The translations under genes were made by a program, and so were the position numbers. Shown here one piece after another: positions 9,785-21,123 of a DNA stretch of 64,000 nucleotides. Position 1 is the stretch's first letter; every line of letters starts with the position of its first letter. Location: contig NW_006920429.1 of assembly GCF_000344685.1 (NCBI RefSeq), positions 94,957 to 158,956 of the forward strand, given 5' to 3'. The notes beneath the pieces were generated by a model. It made no database searches, was not told the origin of the DNA, and worked only from the letters and a program-made list of their open reading frames with translations. This DNA comes from Gloeophyllum trabeum ATCC 11539 (taxonomy: Eukaryota; Basidiomycota; Agaricomycetes; Gloeophyllales; Gloeophyllaceae).

Positions 9785-12235
9785 GACCGACCACCTCATA
9801 CTGATGGATCGTGCAGCATTGGTAATGAATTAATAAACGCCAAACGTACGCCACGAAGTGCTCTGGTACGGACTGGAAGGATTTCTTCTCAATGGTCGTA
9901 TTCTGCCGCTGTCCCTCGTCCGCGCTGTCTTGTATCGCTATCTTTCGCACTTGCTCCTGTTCTCGTATGTTGCAACTCACGCTGTTTTCATATCTTGTAT
10001 TTTTCCTGCTATCTTATCGCTATATATCCACGTGCGTCCTGTACCATACAGTAGCCCGTAGAATTATCTACTATATGCGTAACCGATGAGAGGAAAGGCT
10101 GCCGGAAGCACACCCGTCACGGAGCGAGCGTTCGTTCTTGTAAGGCTGTTCGAAATCACACAGCACCACTCGCAGCATCGTATAACGCCTTCCACGTCCT
10201 TGCAATCATGACATCCTTTTTTCCATAGTAACCCACGCCAGGATTCGACACTTGGGAAGAGGGAAAGAAGAACCATGGAACGCACCTTCGACTACCTCAA
10301 TCCCTCTCTCCAGACAGTCTAGAGGCGACCAAACTTCCAAAGGAGTTATCAGCAGAAGGACATCGTCAGCGAGCGGGTAGACAGAGTATTCAGCGCGTCG
10401 CTGGGCACCCAGTCGTCGACGCGTGAAATCATCATCACAGCGATAGTGGACCTTCGATGTCTTCAAGGAGCATTGGAGTTTCGAGTCTGGTATGATAGTC
10501 TGGTCGCTGCACCATGAGCAGCCAATGATCATCATCACCTATAGGAGTTCATTACCCCGAGGATCTCGCATGAGAAATACAGCAGTGCGCACAACACAAC
10601 ACTCCCATTACCAAGGTGCTTCACTCAAGTTCCTTCACTCTCGGTTCTCGACGTGACGAGAGCCTTGCGACTTCCTGATTAAGCGAGCTGGAGATACATC
10701 GCAAGAACACGCAGATAACTGAGTGATCGGACCTACAGAATTGTATCTTCGGTCTCCAGAGTCGGTGCCAAGGAGCAGACACCTCCAGTCTTTGCGCCGG
10801 AGGAACGATGAGGACAACGAAGAGTCAGATAAACGTGCCAGCTGAATCATCTCACGAGAGTACCCAGGCAGTTGCAAGCCCAGCTTACTTCGAGTGCTCA
10901 TCATCAGGAAGCACTTTGTATTGTTCCATTGCACCAGTTGACCGCGGCTCCGAAGTGACGCCCTGGAGATACCTAAGCAACACAATCAACCCTGAACGTG
11001 AAAGATGCCTACCCACTGCGGCTATAAATTGTGTCCCACTCATTGAGTCGAAATTAGATCTGCTTGAGGACGGGTTACTAAAGGCTTCGAGAGAAGACCC
11101 TCGCAAGAATACCGCAGACGAGATTGAGTACCCGCAGCAATGGGCCCACCTTTAATCTAACAATAACTTCGCATTCCTTACACGACTTCCTGCGCTCCAG
11201 GATATCAGCTAGATTGAAATACATTAATCCCCATTGGAAGGCCTCCGGAGTCCCGGCAAAGCGTTCATTCACTCTAGACGGCACTGTCTCGAAACGGACG
11301 AGTCAGTCCACAGCTACCAATTCTGTGCTTGCTGATTCCACGCTGAAATCTACTGGAAACAATGTCTAGACCTGCCATGGAGTATTCCGGCGTTCGTGTC
11401 CGCGCGAAGGAGGAGGCGCGAGTCCGATGCCCTCGCGCCTCGTCCCCGTAGATTGAGTGAGCGGTTCAAACCAGGAAGTGTATTACGCTCCGGAACATGC
11501 ATACTATGGTATAGCCGTAGCAGCATACCCACCAGAGAACGATCATCAGCGAGCGATATAGTGAATCTGTGTTTGGTCGGCTAGAGCAGACCCAACATCG
11601 GGTTCCCCGGGGTTGCTAGCGTTCAGTATCGTCATCATGCTATCCTTGTCGGGTAAAGTCAGAGGTCGTAGTTCCGGGACATGCCATGGCGCCCACAAAG
11701 ATCAGAGACTGATAGGATTCAGCGCCTTGAACTATTACAGAACGCATAGAACACCGGGAGCAGTCGGACTCATCCAGGGCAGAGACAGCCTCCAAACCGG
11801 GAGATAGGACCCAGGAACGCCGCTGAGTCAAAGATGGGCTTGAAATACGAACGCCCAGACTGTCGTGCTCGTTTCCGGTCGCCAGCCTTGTTGTAACCAC
11901 CAATGGGAGGATTGGCCACGTGGGTTTTGCCTCCGTGTCCCACACGAACGCGTCTTGAACTTCTCCATCCTCGATGCGCTGATGGTATAAACTTGGCTGC
12001 CAATATGGCCTAGTTCAAGTTCACATCGTCGCTGCTCGCCACTGAGAGCAGCTTAGCACGTCAATATAGCTGTTTGTGGGTCCCTCCAGGTTGACGTGAT
12101 TTGTGGTGAGTCTCTGCACGTGGTGCCACCGGACCTTCTTCATTTACATACTACACTTTTTGTCAGGCGGCTAAGCCGATCTGAGCGATAGCGCCTTTAT
12201 CAGAGCCTGCCTTTGTCTTTGAGCCTGCTAGCTAA
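9785..12235. other. Long stretch without a recognised gene
   Basis: About 2.4 kb with many short open frames on both strands, for example minus-strand frames at 10206-10538 and 10885-11106, but none with a recognisable motif or a convincing chain of exons. A degraded or lineage-specific gene on the minus strand between about 10.1 and 12.0 kb cannot be excluded. Confidence 0.35.
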
Positions 12236-12239
12236 CCGG

Positions 12240-12246
12240 TATATAA
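12240..12246 (+). promoter_or_regulatory. TATA box of the Zn2Cys6 gene
   Basis: TATATAA lies 123 bp upstream of the ATG at 12369, followed by pyrimidine-rich sequence as in many fungal promoters. Assigned on position and sequence only. Confidence 0.4.
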
Positions 12247-12368
12247 TCCCGCCCTTTGCGACTCCTCGCTCTGTGCCTTCGTTGCACTCAAATCGGCCTT
12301 TCTTGCGCTGCTCTATCTGCCTCTGGTGCCAGCGAACTGCTCCGTCGTAGCCTTTCCATTGCGCTACA

Positions 12369-13824
12369 ATGGAGGAAAACCCCACTGGTTTATTGAGTCA
12401 TCCAGAAGAATTTTCGCCGCTCTATGGTTCTGCTGGTACCGCTGCGCACTACGCGTGGATTGGGTACGCTGACGGCGAGATCCATGCGTTGGATGGGATG
12501 GAGCAGGTATACTCATCCGCTGGTGTATACCATCGCCCAATGAGCGACCCGAACTCTACGATCTGTCCTGGTGATATCAACGACTATCATGTACACCAGA
12601 CTCATGTACGTAAATTTGCCCTTATCGTTTGCATATTTCCCCACCTTGTATAAACTAGTTGCAGCACTCCTTACCGCTCGTACACCATGATGATGCTGTG
12701 ACATCCGGTCCTCGACCTATTATAAACTTCGGTACTACGCTGCGAGATGCCCTAGTCGAAAGTCCTCCTCCCACATCCCCGCCGTTCAGCAAGCCCTACC
12801 GAGTTGTCACCGATCCTCCCGCGTTCCGTACCGCCCCCACCAATATTTCGGCTGGTCACTCTCCCTCCGCAGACCGCATGTGGTACATAGCGGGCACGGA
12901 GATAGCTGTGACCTCTCAACAGGCATGGTCAACGCTCTACGGCGTTACCACCAACCCTCATCCTTCCCTCTACCAGTCCGACTCCCGCGTCTTGGACGTC
13001 CAAGGTGCTTATAACCCTGTCGAAGCCCTTGCCCCAGGCTCAGACCCTGGTCAGAGTTCCTGCGAACACCCTGAGACCATGCCGGCAGCAGAAGCAGGTC
13101 GTACCGTATGTTCTCGTTCCTTATAGAAACGCGCTGGGACTGATGGTTTTTTTTTTTCCTTTGGAATATGACGCGTTCGGACTATTGCAGCACCCTTCGC
13201 TCTCGGCGACGTCCTGCGAGTCCTCCCTTTCTTCCATTACCAAGGTTCCTCAGCACCCTATCGGCTGCCTACCAGACCACCACCACGATGATGACGTGGC
13301 TGCATCCCCGCCACCCAACCAAGGCGGACAAGGTAATTCTCTGACCTCTCAATCATGCTCCCGTTGTCTGCATTCAGCCCTGCTCCAGGCCACTCCTCTG
13401 ACAGCTGTCTATCCCTAGTCACGAAGCGCTCGAAGTCGAAGTCTCAGAAGACCATCCGCCCCAGCCCCAGCCCGCAGTCCCGTGGTCCGGGCATGCTCGA
13501 GCAGACCTTCACGCTCGAGCTCAACATGCCCAAGAAGCCGGCGGAGAAGAAACCCGTCATGGCGTGCCTCTTTTGCCGCGAGCGCAAGATCGCTTGCGGG
13601 CCGCCGCCCGAGGACAGTGCGGACCGGACGTGCAAGTACGCCTTTCCCTTTTGCGGTTGATATGCGGTCGAGTACTTATGACTGGGATGTATTGTAGGCA
13701 GTGTAAACGCCGGCACCTCAAGTGTGAGTACCCGACGGAGTCCCACCGAGGGCAGAGGCGGGGTGGCAGGAAGAAGAAGAATGCTACGGATGCGCCGGCG
13801 GGTCTTACGAACCCGGGGACCTAG
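12369..13824 (+). CDS. Zn2Cys6-type protein with C-terminal zinc cluster
   Basis: Five exons (12369-12605, 12665-13105, 13191-13332, 13419-13635, 13698-13824) keep phase throughout and give 387 aa. Most of the protein is low-complexity, Pro/Ser-rich and without a recognised domain. The C-terminus holds a complete six-cysteine cluster, split by the last intron: C-x2-C-x6-C-x11-C-x2-C-x6-C, beginning ACLFCRERKIAC and ending CKRRHLKCEYP. This is the fungal Zn(II)2Cys6 DNA-binding fold that binds two zinc ions and usually CGG half-sites. A very basic tail (GRKKK) follows and could be a nuclear signal. The cluster at the C-terminus, without a visible middle homology domain, is the arrangement I associate with a group of basidiomycete regulators. 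Targets unknown. Confidence 0.8.
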
Positions 13825-14417
13825 GTGTGCGGGATAGATATGGCGATGCCGCTTGGACTCGTATACGCTTCAGTGGATGTCGTTGGAGGGATTTTCACTT
13901 GGCACCTGTGGGAGGAGGACATTGCGAGGGTCACGCACTCCGTTACTAAGGGTATACGCTGTTTGAGTATGTTGGTGTTATCGACGCATTGTCAGCTTGC
14001 GGGGGTGTTGTGGCTGATTTGACTAGCTTGCTATGGTAATGTGTCTGACATTCGATAGATTCGGAGGATGCATGAAGCAAGCAGACTGAGTGAGCAGTAA
14101 GTTACAGGCGATGTTCGAGGGAGTTTTGTCCTTTCGCGGCCATCAGCTAGGCCTGTCTTACCACTAAAGTGACCCAAATCTTTGTTTCATTATACAATCA
14201 CCTCTCATTGGAGTTCACAATTTCTTCTCGCGGACACCCGTCATTGGAAAGTCCTGCATCTGTATCTAGCGTTTCCCTTTCATTCCGTACGTGGAATGCG
14301 ATGTGTGAATGACTCAAAATCAGCCGTCTACAAGAGGGGAACTTGCGTTCGGTAGTCTTACAAGATACAAAACATCTGGTGGCGCGGTGGCGGGCTATAG
14401 TCTGTATGTACTAGTAC
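13825..14417. other. Intergenic, nothing recognised
   Basis: About 590 bp lying between two convergent genes (Zn2Cys6 on plus, MGQYW copy 1 on minus). It should hold both 3' UTRs. GTACTAGTAC just beyond the MGQYW stop has a counterpart next to the stop of MGQYW copy 2. Confidence 0.4.
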
Positions 14418-15500
14418 CTAGTCTTCCGTCTGCTCAGGCCACTCAGGACCGTACACGGACCTCCAAATTTCCGTAACCTGCTTCATCACATCTTTCGTAA
14501 CATCGGTCCATGTTCCGTTCTCGCGCAACGATCCTTCAATCTTATCCATGGTCGTGACTATGAAGCGATCGCCTGCCCAGGCGCCGCGATGTAGCTTGCC
14601 CTTGTACGGTATCGCACAAGAAGGGTCGGTCGACCAGCAGATTTGAGACAGCAGAACGTCTCCAAGGCGGAGAGCGTCGCCTACGATCTCCGCTACGGTG
14701 TCGGCGCGGACATATTGGAGTTTTGACAAGTTGCAGAGAACCCATCGGTCGTGATAGACGTAGTAAGGCCTTGACAACTGGCAGTATAACTTGCGATCAA
14801 TGCCGGCCATTCGCCACTCGCGACTGTCATAACTGTGAGAAGACCAACGGCCGGATATACAGTCGAAATTCTCGGCCGCAATGTCGTACAAGCGAAGGAC
14901 AGTGTCTTCAGGGTCACTGTCATCGAGCTCCTGGCCCTCCAGGCGTAGTAGATTCACTTCTTCGGAGGAGAGCATCCCTTCTGGTAAGTCCTCTGCATAA
15001 TCACCGAGGCAGATAATGCGGTCACCCTCCCATCTAATTTGATCCCCTTCAGCTATTCTCAGTATATGCTTGTAGCCGATTGCGAAGAGTGTCTTATTGC
15101 TGATGCATAGACACGTCGCATCACGTATGTTGTCGATGCTGGAGAAAATAAGATCCAAGAGTTCCACAGCAATAGCGAGCCTCCCCAGGCCGGATTCAAG
15201 GGGACTACACGAGGATGTCAGATATTCACATAGATTTTGGACATTTGCACATACCTCTTGACATGCTTGAGGATGTCCTTAGTAAGTGCCTCGGCCTCGG
15301 GTCGCAGTAGACAAGGTAGCAACCGACACAGTAAGCTCTCCGCAACCGTTCCAGGCGAGCTGTCTGTCAAAAATTCTCCCAACTTCCCTTCGCTTCCTGT
15401 TGACTGGCGTTTGTCAATGTTCACGCTGTTGTAAGAAAGTTAGTGCAGACGGAGCGGGAAACGATGATTCGGTCGCTTACAGCATCCAATATTGGCCCAT
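14418..15500 (-). CDS. MGQYW-family F-box-like protein, copy 1
   Basis: Three exons on the minus strand (15500-15481, 15425-15255, 15204-14418) give 325 aa. Exon 1 is only 20 nt and encodes MGQYWM plus two bases; exon 2 is 171 nt. The start is fixed by the same 20-nt exon in copies 3 and 4. Residues ~75-110 (VELLDLIFSSIDNIRDATCL) resemble an F-box helix region. A middle block GDRIICLGDYAEDLPE is followed by variable acidic sequence, then the conserved C-terminal half: LCNLSKLQYVRAD, GDVLLSQICWSTDPS, HRGAWAGDRF and EIWRSVYGPEWPE. Uncharacterised proteins with an MGQYW start are common in Polyporales. If the F-box is functional the protein would act in an SCF ubiquitin ligase; that is inference. 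TCACGTGA lies 132 bp upstream. Confidence 0.8.
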
Positions 15501-15631
15501 CGTTATGTAGAAGAAAAGAACCTGTCTATGCTTGATTTACTGATGCTTGATGTTGGAGTGTATCAGATGTAAGCCCGGGGAGAGACGAGTTGAAAAGTCC
15601 AATCGCGCAAGCCACACATTATCCGTCACAG

Positions 15632-15639
15632 TCACGTGA
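15632..15639. promoter_or_regulatory. TCACGTGA element upstream of MGQYW copy 1
   Basis: Palindromic E-box-type octamer, 132 bp from the ATG of the minus-strand gene. The same core occurs upstream of MGQYW copies 3 and 4 and FunK1 copies A and D. CACGTG is the usual target of fungal bHLH factors of the Cbf1 type. Confidence 0.5.
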
Positions 15640-16534
15640 TGTGCGTAACGGCGCGTTGTTGCCGAGCAATGCCGTGCTTATCACGCTACGACATCCATGA
15701 CCAGTTGGACCAGTTGGACCCCCTCCCACACATTGCAATTCTATAGTCTAAATAAATCCTATTCAATCAAAAGATAACGCCCTGCACTTGTTACCCCCCA
15801 CTCAATATCAAGAGCGGAGCCAAAGAGAAATTACCTCCCTGAACGCTGAGGGTATTCGAGCGCAGCCCGTCATTTGCCTTAGGTATGATGGCGTTCAAGA
15901 TGTTATCGATATACAAAGCAAGGGCGTCCCTCAGATGTGGCTAGTTCCTCCCTTGCCATGTACTCGTCGACTTTCACACTTGTACTCTTCTCAGGGTGTA
16001 GGAACTCTTTTCGGAGTATAGCAGGACTGCGTGGGGCCATCGCCTTGACTTAGCCGGCCGTCTGAGCTCAACTCGGTGCGGAAGCTACGCAAGGGTTTTA
16101 ACAGATATGAATGTAAAACTGACAGAACATATTTCGCGGTGCATATTAAGACGGTCCTAGGTATCATCATCGCGGTAGTAGGAGGCTCCGAGTTCTGTAA
16201 GCCTGAGAATGCACGATGTGTTTTATCAAGCTTTGCAGCGCTGTCACGACTCACGAACTCCAGAGTTGCCATCGGGGCGATACGCATTGTGCGTAGTCTT
16301 CACGTGCGTCGAGTAAAGCGAGTCCCGACATTTGGATCTGCGTGGATAAAAACTCTGATATTGTCGTCCTTCACCTTAGGAAACGCGGCTGACGACTGCT
16401 GAGTCTTCAGTGAAGGTGTATCCCAACTAATGGAGAAAGGGTTGAGTAGGCCAGGGCGAAGGCTAGCCTCCCGTATAACCTTGAGGTGGACGTGAAAGGA
16501 TATTACCGTCGACTTGGTATACGCTAGCATATAA
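15640..16534. other. Intergenic, no recognised gene
   Basis: A direct repeat CCAGTTGGAC occurs twice near 15700-15720. Minus-strand frames at 16300-16530 and 15991-16287 are open but match no family I know; a segment reading DDNIRVFIHADPN could be a leftover exon. Not called as a gene. Confidence 0.35.
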
Positions 16535-16802
16535 GGTACTAGTACTCAGTAGGTTGTGCGTATAAGGATCGAAAATCCAAATATGACAGGGTATACTGTG
16601 ATCTGTCCTTTTCAGTCCCTCTCGTAACGCTATTGCTCAAGCGCGAGTACACTGCATACTGATGCTGCGACACCTTCGCGTGGTTTTGCACAGATATCAG
16701 TATACGAGGTGTCGCCAATAGAATCAACCACGTGTACCAAGGAGAGATGACCGCGCTATGGTACACATACGTATACTACGAGGTGCACGGTAGTACTAGT
16801 TA

Positions 16803-17404
16803 CTAATCCTTTGCCTCAGGCCATTCGGGACCGTACACCGCTCTCCACAATCCTACAACCCGCTCCATGAGATCCCTCGTCACGTCTTGCCACTCTCCCA
16901 TCTTCCTCAAAGATCCGTTGACAACATCCATGGTCGTTATATGAAAGCGATCACCTGCCCAAGCACCATCGTGCAGACTGCCCTCGTACTGCGGCCCTAT
17001 GTAAGAACCGGTTGACCAGCCAATCTGGCACAGAAGAATGTCTCCGAGGTGGAGAGCGTTGCCTACGTTCTCCATCACTATGTCAGCGCGAACATATTGG
17101 AGTTTCGATAAGTTGCAAAGGACCCATCTGCCATCGTAGACGCAGTGAGGCTTGATCAAGTTCCGGTATAACTTCAATTCGTAACCCGCCATTTTCCTTC
17201 TACGATATGAATCTCCTCGCAATGGACGCCATATGTTCGAGTCGCAGGACCAGTTCTGGCTTGCGATATCGTACAAGTCTATGTCGCTGCCCTCGTTATT
17301 GCTGGAGTCTTGGCCGTCGAGCTTCTGGGCCGTCTCGCCTAATTCATCCGACTCCACCGCGGAGAGCAGCCATTCCGGCAAGTCCTCGGTATATTCACCA
17401 ATAG
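16803..17404 (-). pseudogene. MGQYW-family copy 2, N-terminal half missing
   Basis: The minus strand encodes the C-terminal two thirds of the MGQYW family (GEYTEDLPEWLL, YELKLYRNLIKPH, LCNLSKLQYVRAD, ICLCQIGWST-type block, DGAWAGDRF, VYGPEWPE) in one unbroken frame to a stop at 16803. The 20-nt first exon, the 171-nt second exon and the F-box-like segment are absent. The open frame continues upstream only by running through a degraded fragment of another MGQYW copy in the wrong frame. There is no credible start, so I call it a pseudogene, though the remaining frame is remarkably clean. Confidence 0.7.
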
Positions 17405-17560
17405 CGGTTCCCTGCCCAGGCACCTCGATGCAAATTATCATCATACCGCATCGAGATGGACGGGTCAGTCGACCAGAAAATTTGAGACAGGGGAACGTCT
17501 CCAAGGCGGATAGTGTTCCAGTCGCCTATGATGTCGCCTACGGTGTCCGGTTGTCTTAAT
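17405..17560 (-). pseudogene. MGQYW-family C-terminal fragment (relic)
   Basis: In the correct frame the minus strand reads RLGDVPLSQIFWSTDPS, ISMRYDDNLHRGAWAGNRY and then a stop. This matches the C-terminal half of MGQYW copy 3 (WSTDPSISM, LHRGAWAGNRF) better than that of copy 2. It abuts copy 2 at its 3' side, near the AWAG codons, and a FunK1 fragment at its 5' side. It is thus a third, separate MGQYW piece. Confidence 0.75.
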
Positions 17561-17740
17561 TTGGCCAGGTATCGAAGTCTAAAGCTTTGAAAACGGTATG
17601 CTTGATATGCTCGTTGGTGTCAAGTTGATACAAGAGACTGTGCACGCAAGACGTGAACCGGACGTGTGCCAGTATGATGCCTGGGGGAATCTTCAGTAGT
17701 TCGGTAATGGTAACATAGGATCTTCATATTTTTCACGTGG
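17561..17740 (-). pseudogene. FunK1 C-terminal fragment (relic F)
   Basis: The minus strand reads HVKNMKILC, then in another frame SCVHSL joined directly to LYQLDTNEHIK and ALDFDTWPN. These match the order HVETMEILC, TSCIRRL, FFQLKTHEKIK, ALDSDCWPSND of the last exon of FunK1 copy D. About 25 codons between SCVHSL and LYQL are deleted and one frameshift is present. The relic ends directly at the MGQYW fragment. Confidence 0.7.
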
Positions 17741-17865
17741 GCCAGGAAGAAGTGCCTTCTTCGGGAGCTATCGGCACAGACAAGGAAGTGGGCGATTCAT
17801 TCTTTGGATAACGCACTTCGCATATTGTGGCATGCCGCGTACAAGCGACGCGCTGCTGCAATCTG

Positions 17866-17873
17866 TCACGTGA
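17866..17873. promoter_or_regulatory. TCACGTGA element upstream of MGQYW copy 3
   Basis: Octamer 160 bp upstream of the ATG at 18033, inside a larger imperfect palindrome (TGTCACGTGAATGTGACA). See copy 1 for the recurring pattern. Confidence 0.5.
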
Positions 17874-18032
17874 ATGTGACATACACCAGAATGCACGAGG
17901 CATTGTGACAGCCCATTGTCCAGACGTTCAAGCTCTGAGCTCATATCCGATATCTGCATCACGCTCTGACGAGCGCAGAATCGAATACAAGGCACCCAGC
18001 GATTACAGAGATTCATATTAGAGAGAGTCAAG

Positions 18033-19085
18033 ATGGGTCAATATTGGAAGATGTAAGGAACGAAGCCGCCTTGTCGCTCAGTACTCACCACCGCCTTGGG
18101 ACAGTGTGAACTTTGACAAGCGCGTCGCTACGTACAGTCAAGGAAAAGTAGGAGAGTTTCTTCCTGAGGGCGGCCCCGGAAGACTTGCTGGGTGGCTATT
18201 GTTTCGATTGCAACGCCCCCAGCTGCAACCCCATACCAAGAAACTTACAGAGACTATCATCCAGAACGCCAAAGGGTGCGTGGCGCAATCCGGGAGAGAC
18301 ACGAGTATCTTACATTTCAGTTTAGCCCTCAGGACGCCGGACTAGGCTATCTTGGCATCGCCGTGGAGCTGATTGAGGCGATCTTTGCCAGGATCGACGA
18401 TACCCATGACGTTGCCTGCCTATGTATCGCCAATAAGACACTCTGGGCGATCGGCCACAAGTACATCAAGGATGCGAAAGGGCATTGGGAGGGTGACCGC
18501 ATCATCTGTGTTGGCGACTATGTAGGGGACTTGCCGGAAGACATGCTCTCCCCCGCCGAAATGGAGGAACTACGCCAGGAAGCTGAGGAGTATTGCAGAG
18601 GGTATCTGAACTTGTATAACATTGCAGAAGAGCTCTTCTCCGACGCCGACAGTCTGCCTACCACGCGAGAGGATCAGCGTGTGCGGGAGATGAGTCACAT
18701 CGAATACGAGTTATACCAAGACCTGACCGAGCCCTACTACGAGGATTATAATGACGGATGGGTCCTGTGCAACTTGTCGAAGCTCCAATACGTCCGGGCC
18801 GACACCGTGAGGGAGATGGTCGGCGATGCTCTAGAGCTCGGAGACGTCCTCCTGTCCCAAATCTGCTGGTCGACCGACCCGTCCATCTCGATGGCGTACA
18901 ACGGCGATTTGCATCGTGGTGCCTGGGCAGGGAACCGCTTTCTGCTTGCGACGATGGATGAGGTCAACGGAGCGTTGCGAGAGAAGGGGACGTGGACCGA
19001 TGTTACGAAAGTTGTGATGAAGCAGGTTGCGGAGATCTGGAGATCCGAGCACGGTCGGGGGTGGCCTGAGGAGAGGGCATGGTAG
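18033..19085 (+). CDS. MGQYW-family F-box-like protein, copy 3
   Basis: Exons 18033-18052 (20 nt, MGQYWK plus two bases), 18105-18275 (171 nt) and 18326-19085 give 316 aa. Exon sizes 1 and 2 are identical to copies 1 and 4. The F-box-like region reads VELIEAIFARIDDTHDVACLC; the middle block is GDRIICVGDYVGDLPEDML; the C-terminal half has LCNLSKLQYVRADTV, LLSQICWSTDPSISM and AGNRFLLATMDEVNGA. All family blocks are present, so it is probably functional. It faces YTM1 tail to tail with about 460 bp between. Confidence 0.8.
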
Positions 19086-19542
19086 ATCCGAGTATTCGAG
19101 GGCAAATAACCGTTTCTCCGGCCAGATCAGCTGCATCCTGTACAAGCGTGTATGAGTAGTGTATCACCTATAAGAACATGTCAGTGCGAAGGGAGATGTT
19201 TCATGACGCGGCTGTGTGTCAAAATATTCCCGGTCGACGACGGTCTGCAGCTCGGCGAAAGGGCGCATCCTAGCAGTGCCTGGAGCCGAAGCCAAGCGCA
19301 CACCGCACCTTTCAACGTAGACGGTATGGGGTTTCCTGACTTGGAGTGGAGACGGATCCCAACCACATACAAATCCGCGAAGTGAAATCGTACCTGGCGT
19401 CTTGCTTACAGTAACAGGCACATCTTACAAGGGCGTACGTCCTTGCCAAGAAACCGTGACAATATTGACATCCTAGCCAATCGCTCGGTCCGCTAGCGTA
19501 CCTTATAATCCTCCAGTTACCTCCAAACGCGCGTCCAGAGCC
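19086..19542. other. Convergent intergenic region
   Basis: Lies between the 3' ends of MGQYW copy 3 and YTM1. No gene recognised; expected to hold both 3' UTRs. Confidence 0.4.
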
Positions 19543-21123
19543 TTACTTCTCTAAAGGTGTCGGCGTACTATCTGCTCCGATTTTCCAGACCTCCAGCCCT
19601 CCTTCTCCACCTACACCTGCGATGCCCGACCCGCTCTGCTCGAGCACGGCCCAGTCCACGCTAAGCACCTTCCCCTCCGCGATCTTGAAGCTGGCAATAG
19701 GCGCCTTCACGCTCCTGAGATCCCATAACCGCACAGCGCCGTCGTACGCACCGCTGAGGAACTGGTGGGCGCTGGCGTTTGCAGCGCCGGTGTTCAGCGG
19801 CGAGAGCGGAACAGTCAGGCAGGAGGGCAGGGAGGGGTGGAGCATGCTGGCCACCGCGGGGGCAGACGACGTCGGGGAGAGCCGGAGGTCGTACGCGGTC
19901 ACCGTGCGGTCCGTCGCAGCCGCGAGCGCCGTCTGGCCGCCGGGCATGAGCGCCAGGTCCGTCATCGGCTTTTCCGACGCGTTCTGGCGAAAAGTCAGAG
20001 ATGATCGGGCCGAGAAGCGGGGCTAGGCTGCCACTCACAATCGTCTGCAGGCACACTCCGCTCTCCACGTCCCACGTCCGCACCGTCGAGTCGAGCCCGC
20101 AGCTGTACGCAGCGCTCCGGCTCGCCGCCGTACCTTCGCCGCCGAACACGGCTTTCGTCACTCGCGCCGTATGGCTCTTCATCACCTGCACCGGCGCCTT
20201 GCGTCTCACCTGGCCCTCCTCCGCGCTCCCCTTTTCCTTCGTCGTCAGCCTCCTCCGCTTCGACACCCTGCCTGGCGCCAGGTCGTCCGGCGAGATCTCG
20301 TCGTCGGCGGGTACAGACGTGCTCCACACGCCGATGAGCGTGTCCCAGCTGGCCGTGAGCAAATGTGACCCGGAGGAATTGACAGAGACGGAGGAGACAG
20401 GGGCGGTGTGGAGGTGAAGGGACGCCAGTATCTTGCTCGACGGCGGGTCACGAGTGTCGGGGGTAGATTGTACTGTTGTCAAGCGAGCTGTCATGTCCTG
20501 CGACGCAGTGGCGACAGTGTGCGCGTCGTTGGATTCAGACGATGGGAGGACGCAGAGGGACGTTATGGGAGCCTCGTGTATATGGACGGTCTGCAGCAGT
20601 TGTCGCGAGTAGGAGAAAGTGCGTATGCTCCCGTCGTACGATCCAGTCACGAACGTTCTATGCACGAGCCCGTGCAAGTAATTCTAATTTATGTCATTCC
20701 CAATGGAAGCAGACGTACCTGGGGACCCGGCAAGAAACAGCAGACACCCAGTCCTCGTGCGGCATCGAGCTAAACTTTTGCGGAGGTAAAACCGACTCGA
20801 TGTATTCTATCTCCAGCGTTTCCTCCTACACTGCGGAAATCAGCAATGCTTTCACCATTGCATCTTCCAAGTATCTGCAGTCACCCGACATCACGCACCT
20901 CGCCTACACCCTTCTCTGCACACCATTCCGCCAAGCTCCCTCGCAATATCTCCCCCCTCACGAGAAAGTCGAATGGAACGGGTTTCTCCAAGGACAGTGC
21001 CTTGTTTATGAGCTGCGAAAGCTGATACCGCCGCCATGAAACCGGGATCATAAACTTTTGCGTCGGCAACGGGTAGGGCGTAGACGTCGTAAAGACAACA
21101 GGTCGTGTCGCTTCTGAAGCCAT
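19543..21123 (-). CDS. YTM1: Ribosome biogenesis WD40 protein Ytm1/WDR12
   Basis: Four exons on the minus strand (21123-20899, 20825-20719, 20657-20039, 19983-19543) stay in phase and give 463 aa, the normal length for this family. Exon 1 is the ubiquitin-like NLE domain (VVFTTSTPYPLPTQKF, PVSWRRYQLSQLINKAL, PFDFLVRGEILRGSLAEW). EIEYIE and the EDWVSAV segment lead into seven-bladed WD40 sequence: FVTGSYDGSIRTF, VATASQDMTARL, LLTASWDTLIGVW, SCGLDSTVRTWD and FLSGAYDGAVRLWD. Ytm1 works with Erb1 and Nop7 (PeBoW) in 60S subunit maturation in the nucleolus and is removed by the AAA protein Rea1 through its NLE domain. The first intron uses a GTGCGT donor; the nearer GTGACT site would break the frame. 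This looks like the single functional copy; a fragment of its 5' end lies at 23,383-23,708. Confidence 0.92.

Noticed and set aside
10206..11106. Ch. of minus-strand open frames that might be one gene
   Set aside because: No motif, no consistent intron phase and no paralogue in the window; left as unassigned.
20881..20899. GTGACT as donor of YTM1 intron 1
   Set aside because: It puts exon 2 out of frame; GTGCGT ending exon 1 at 20899 keeps phase and the family spacing.
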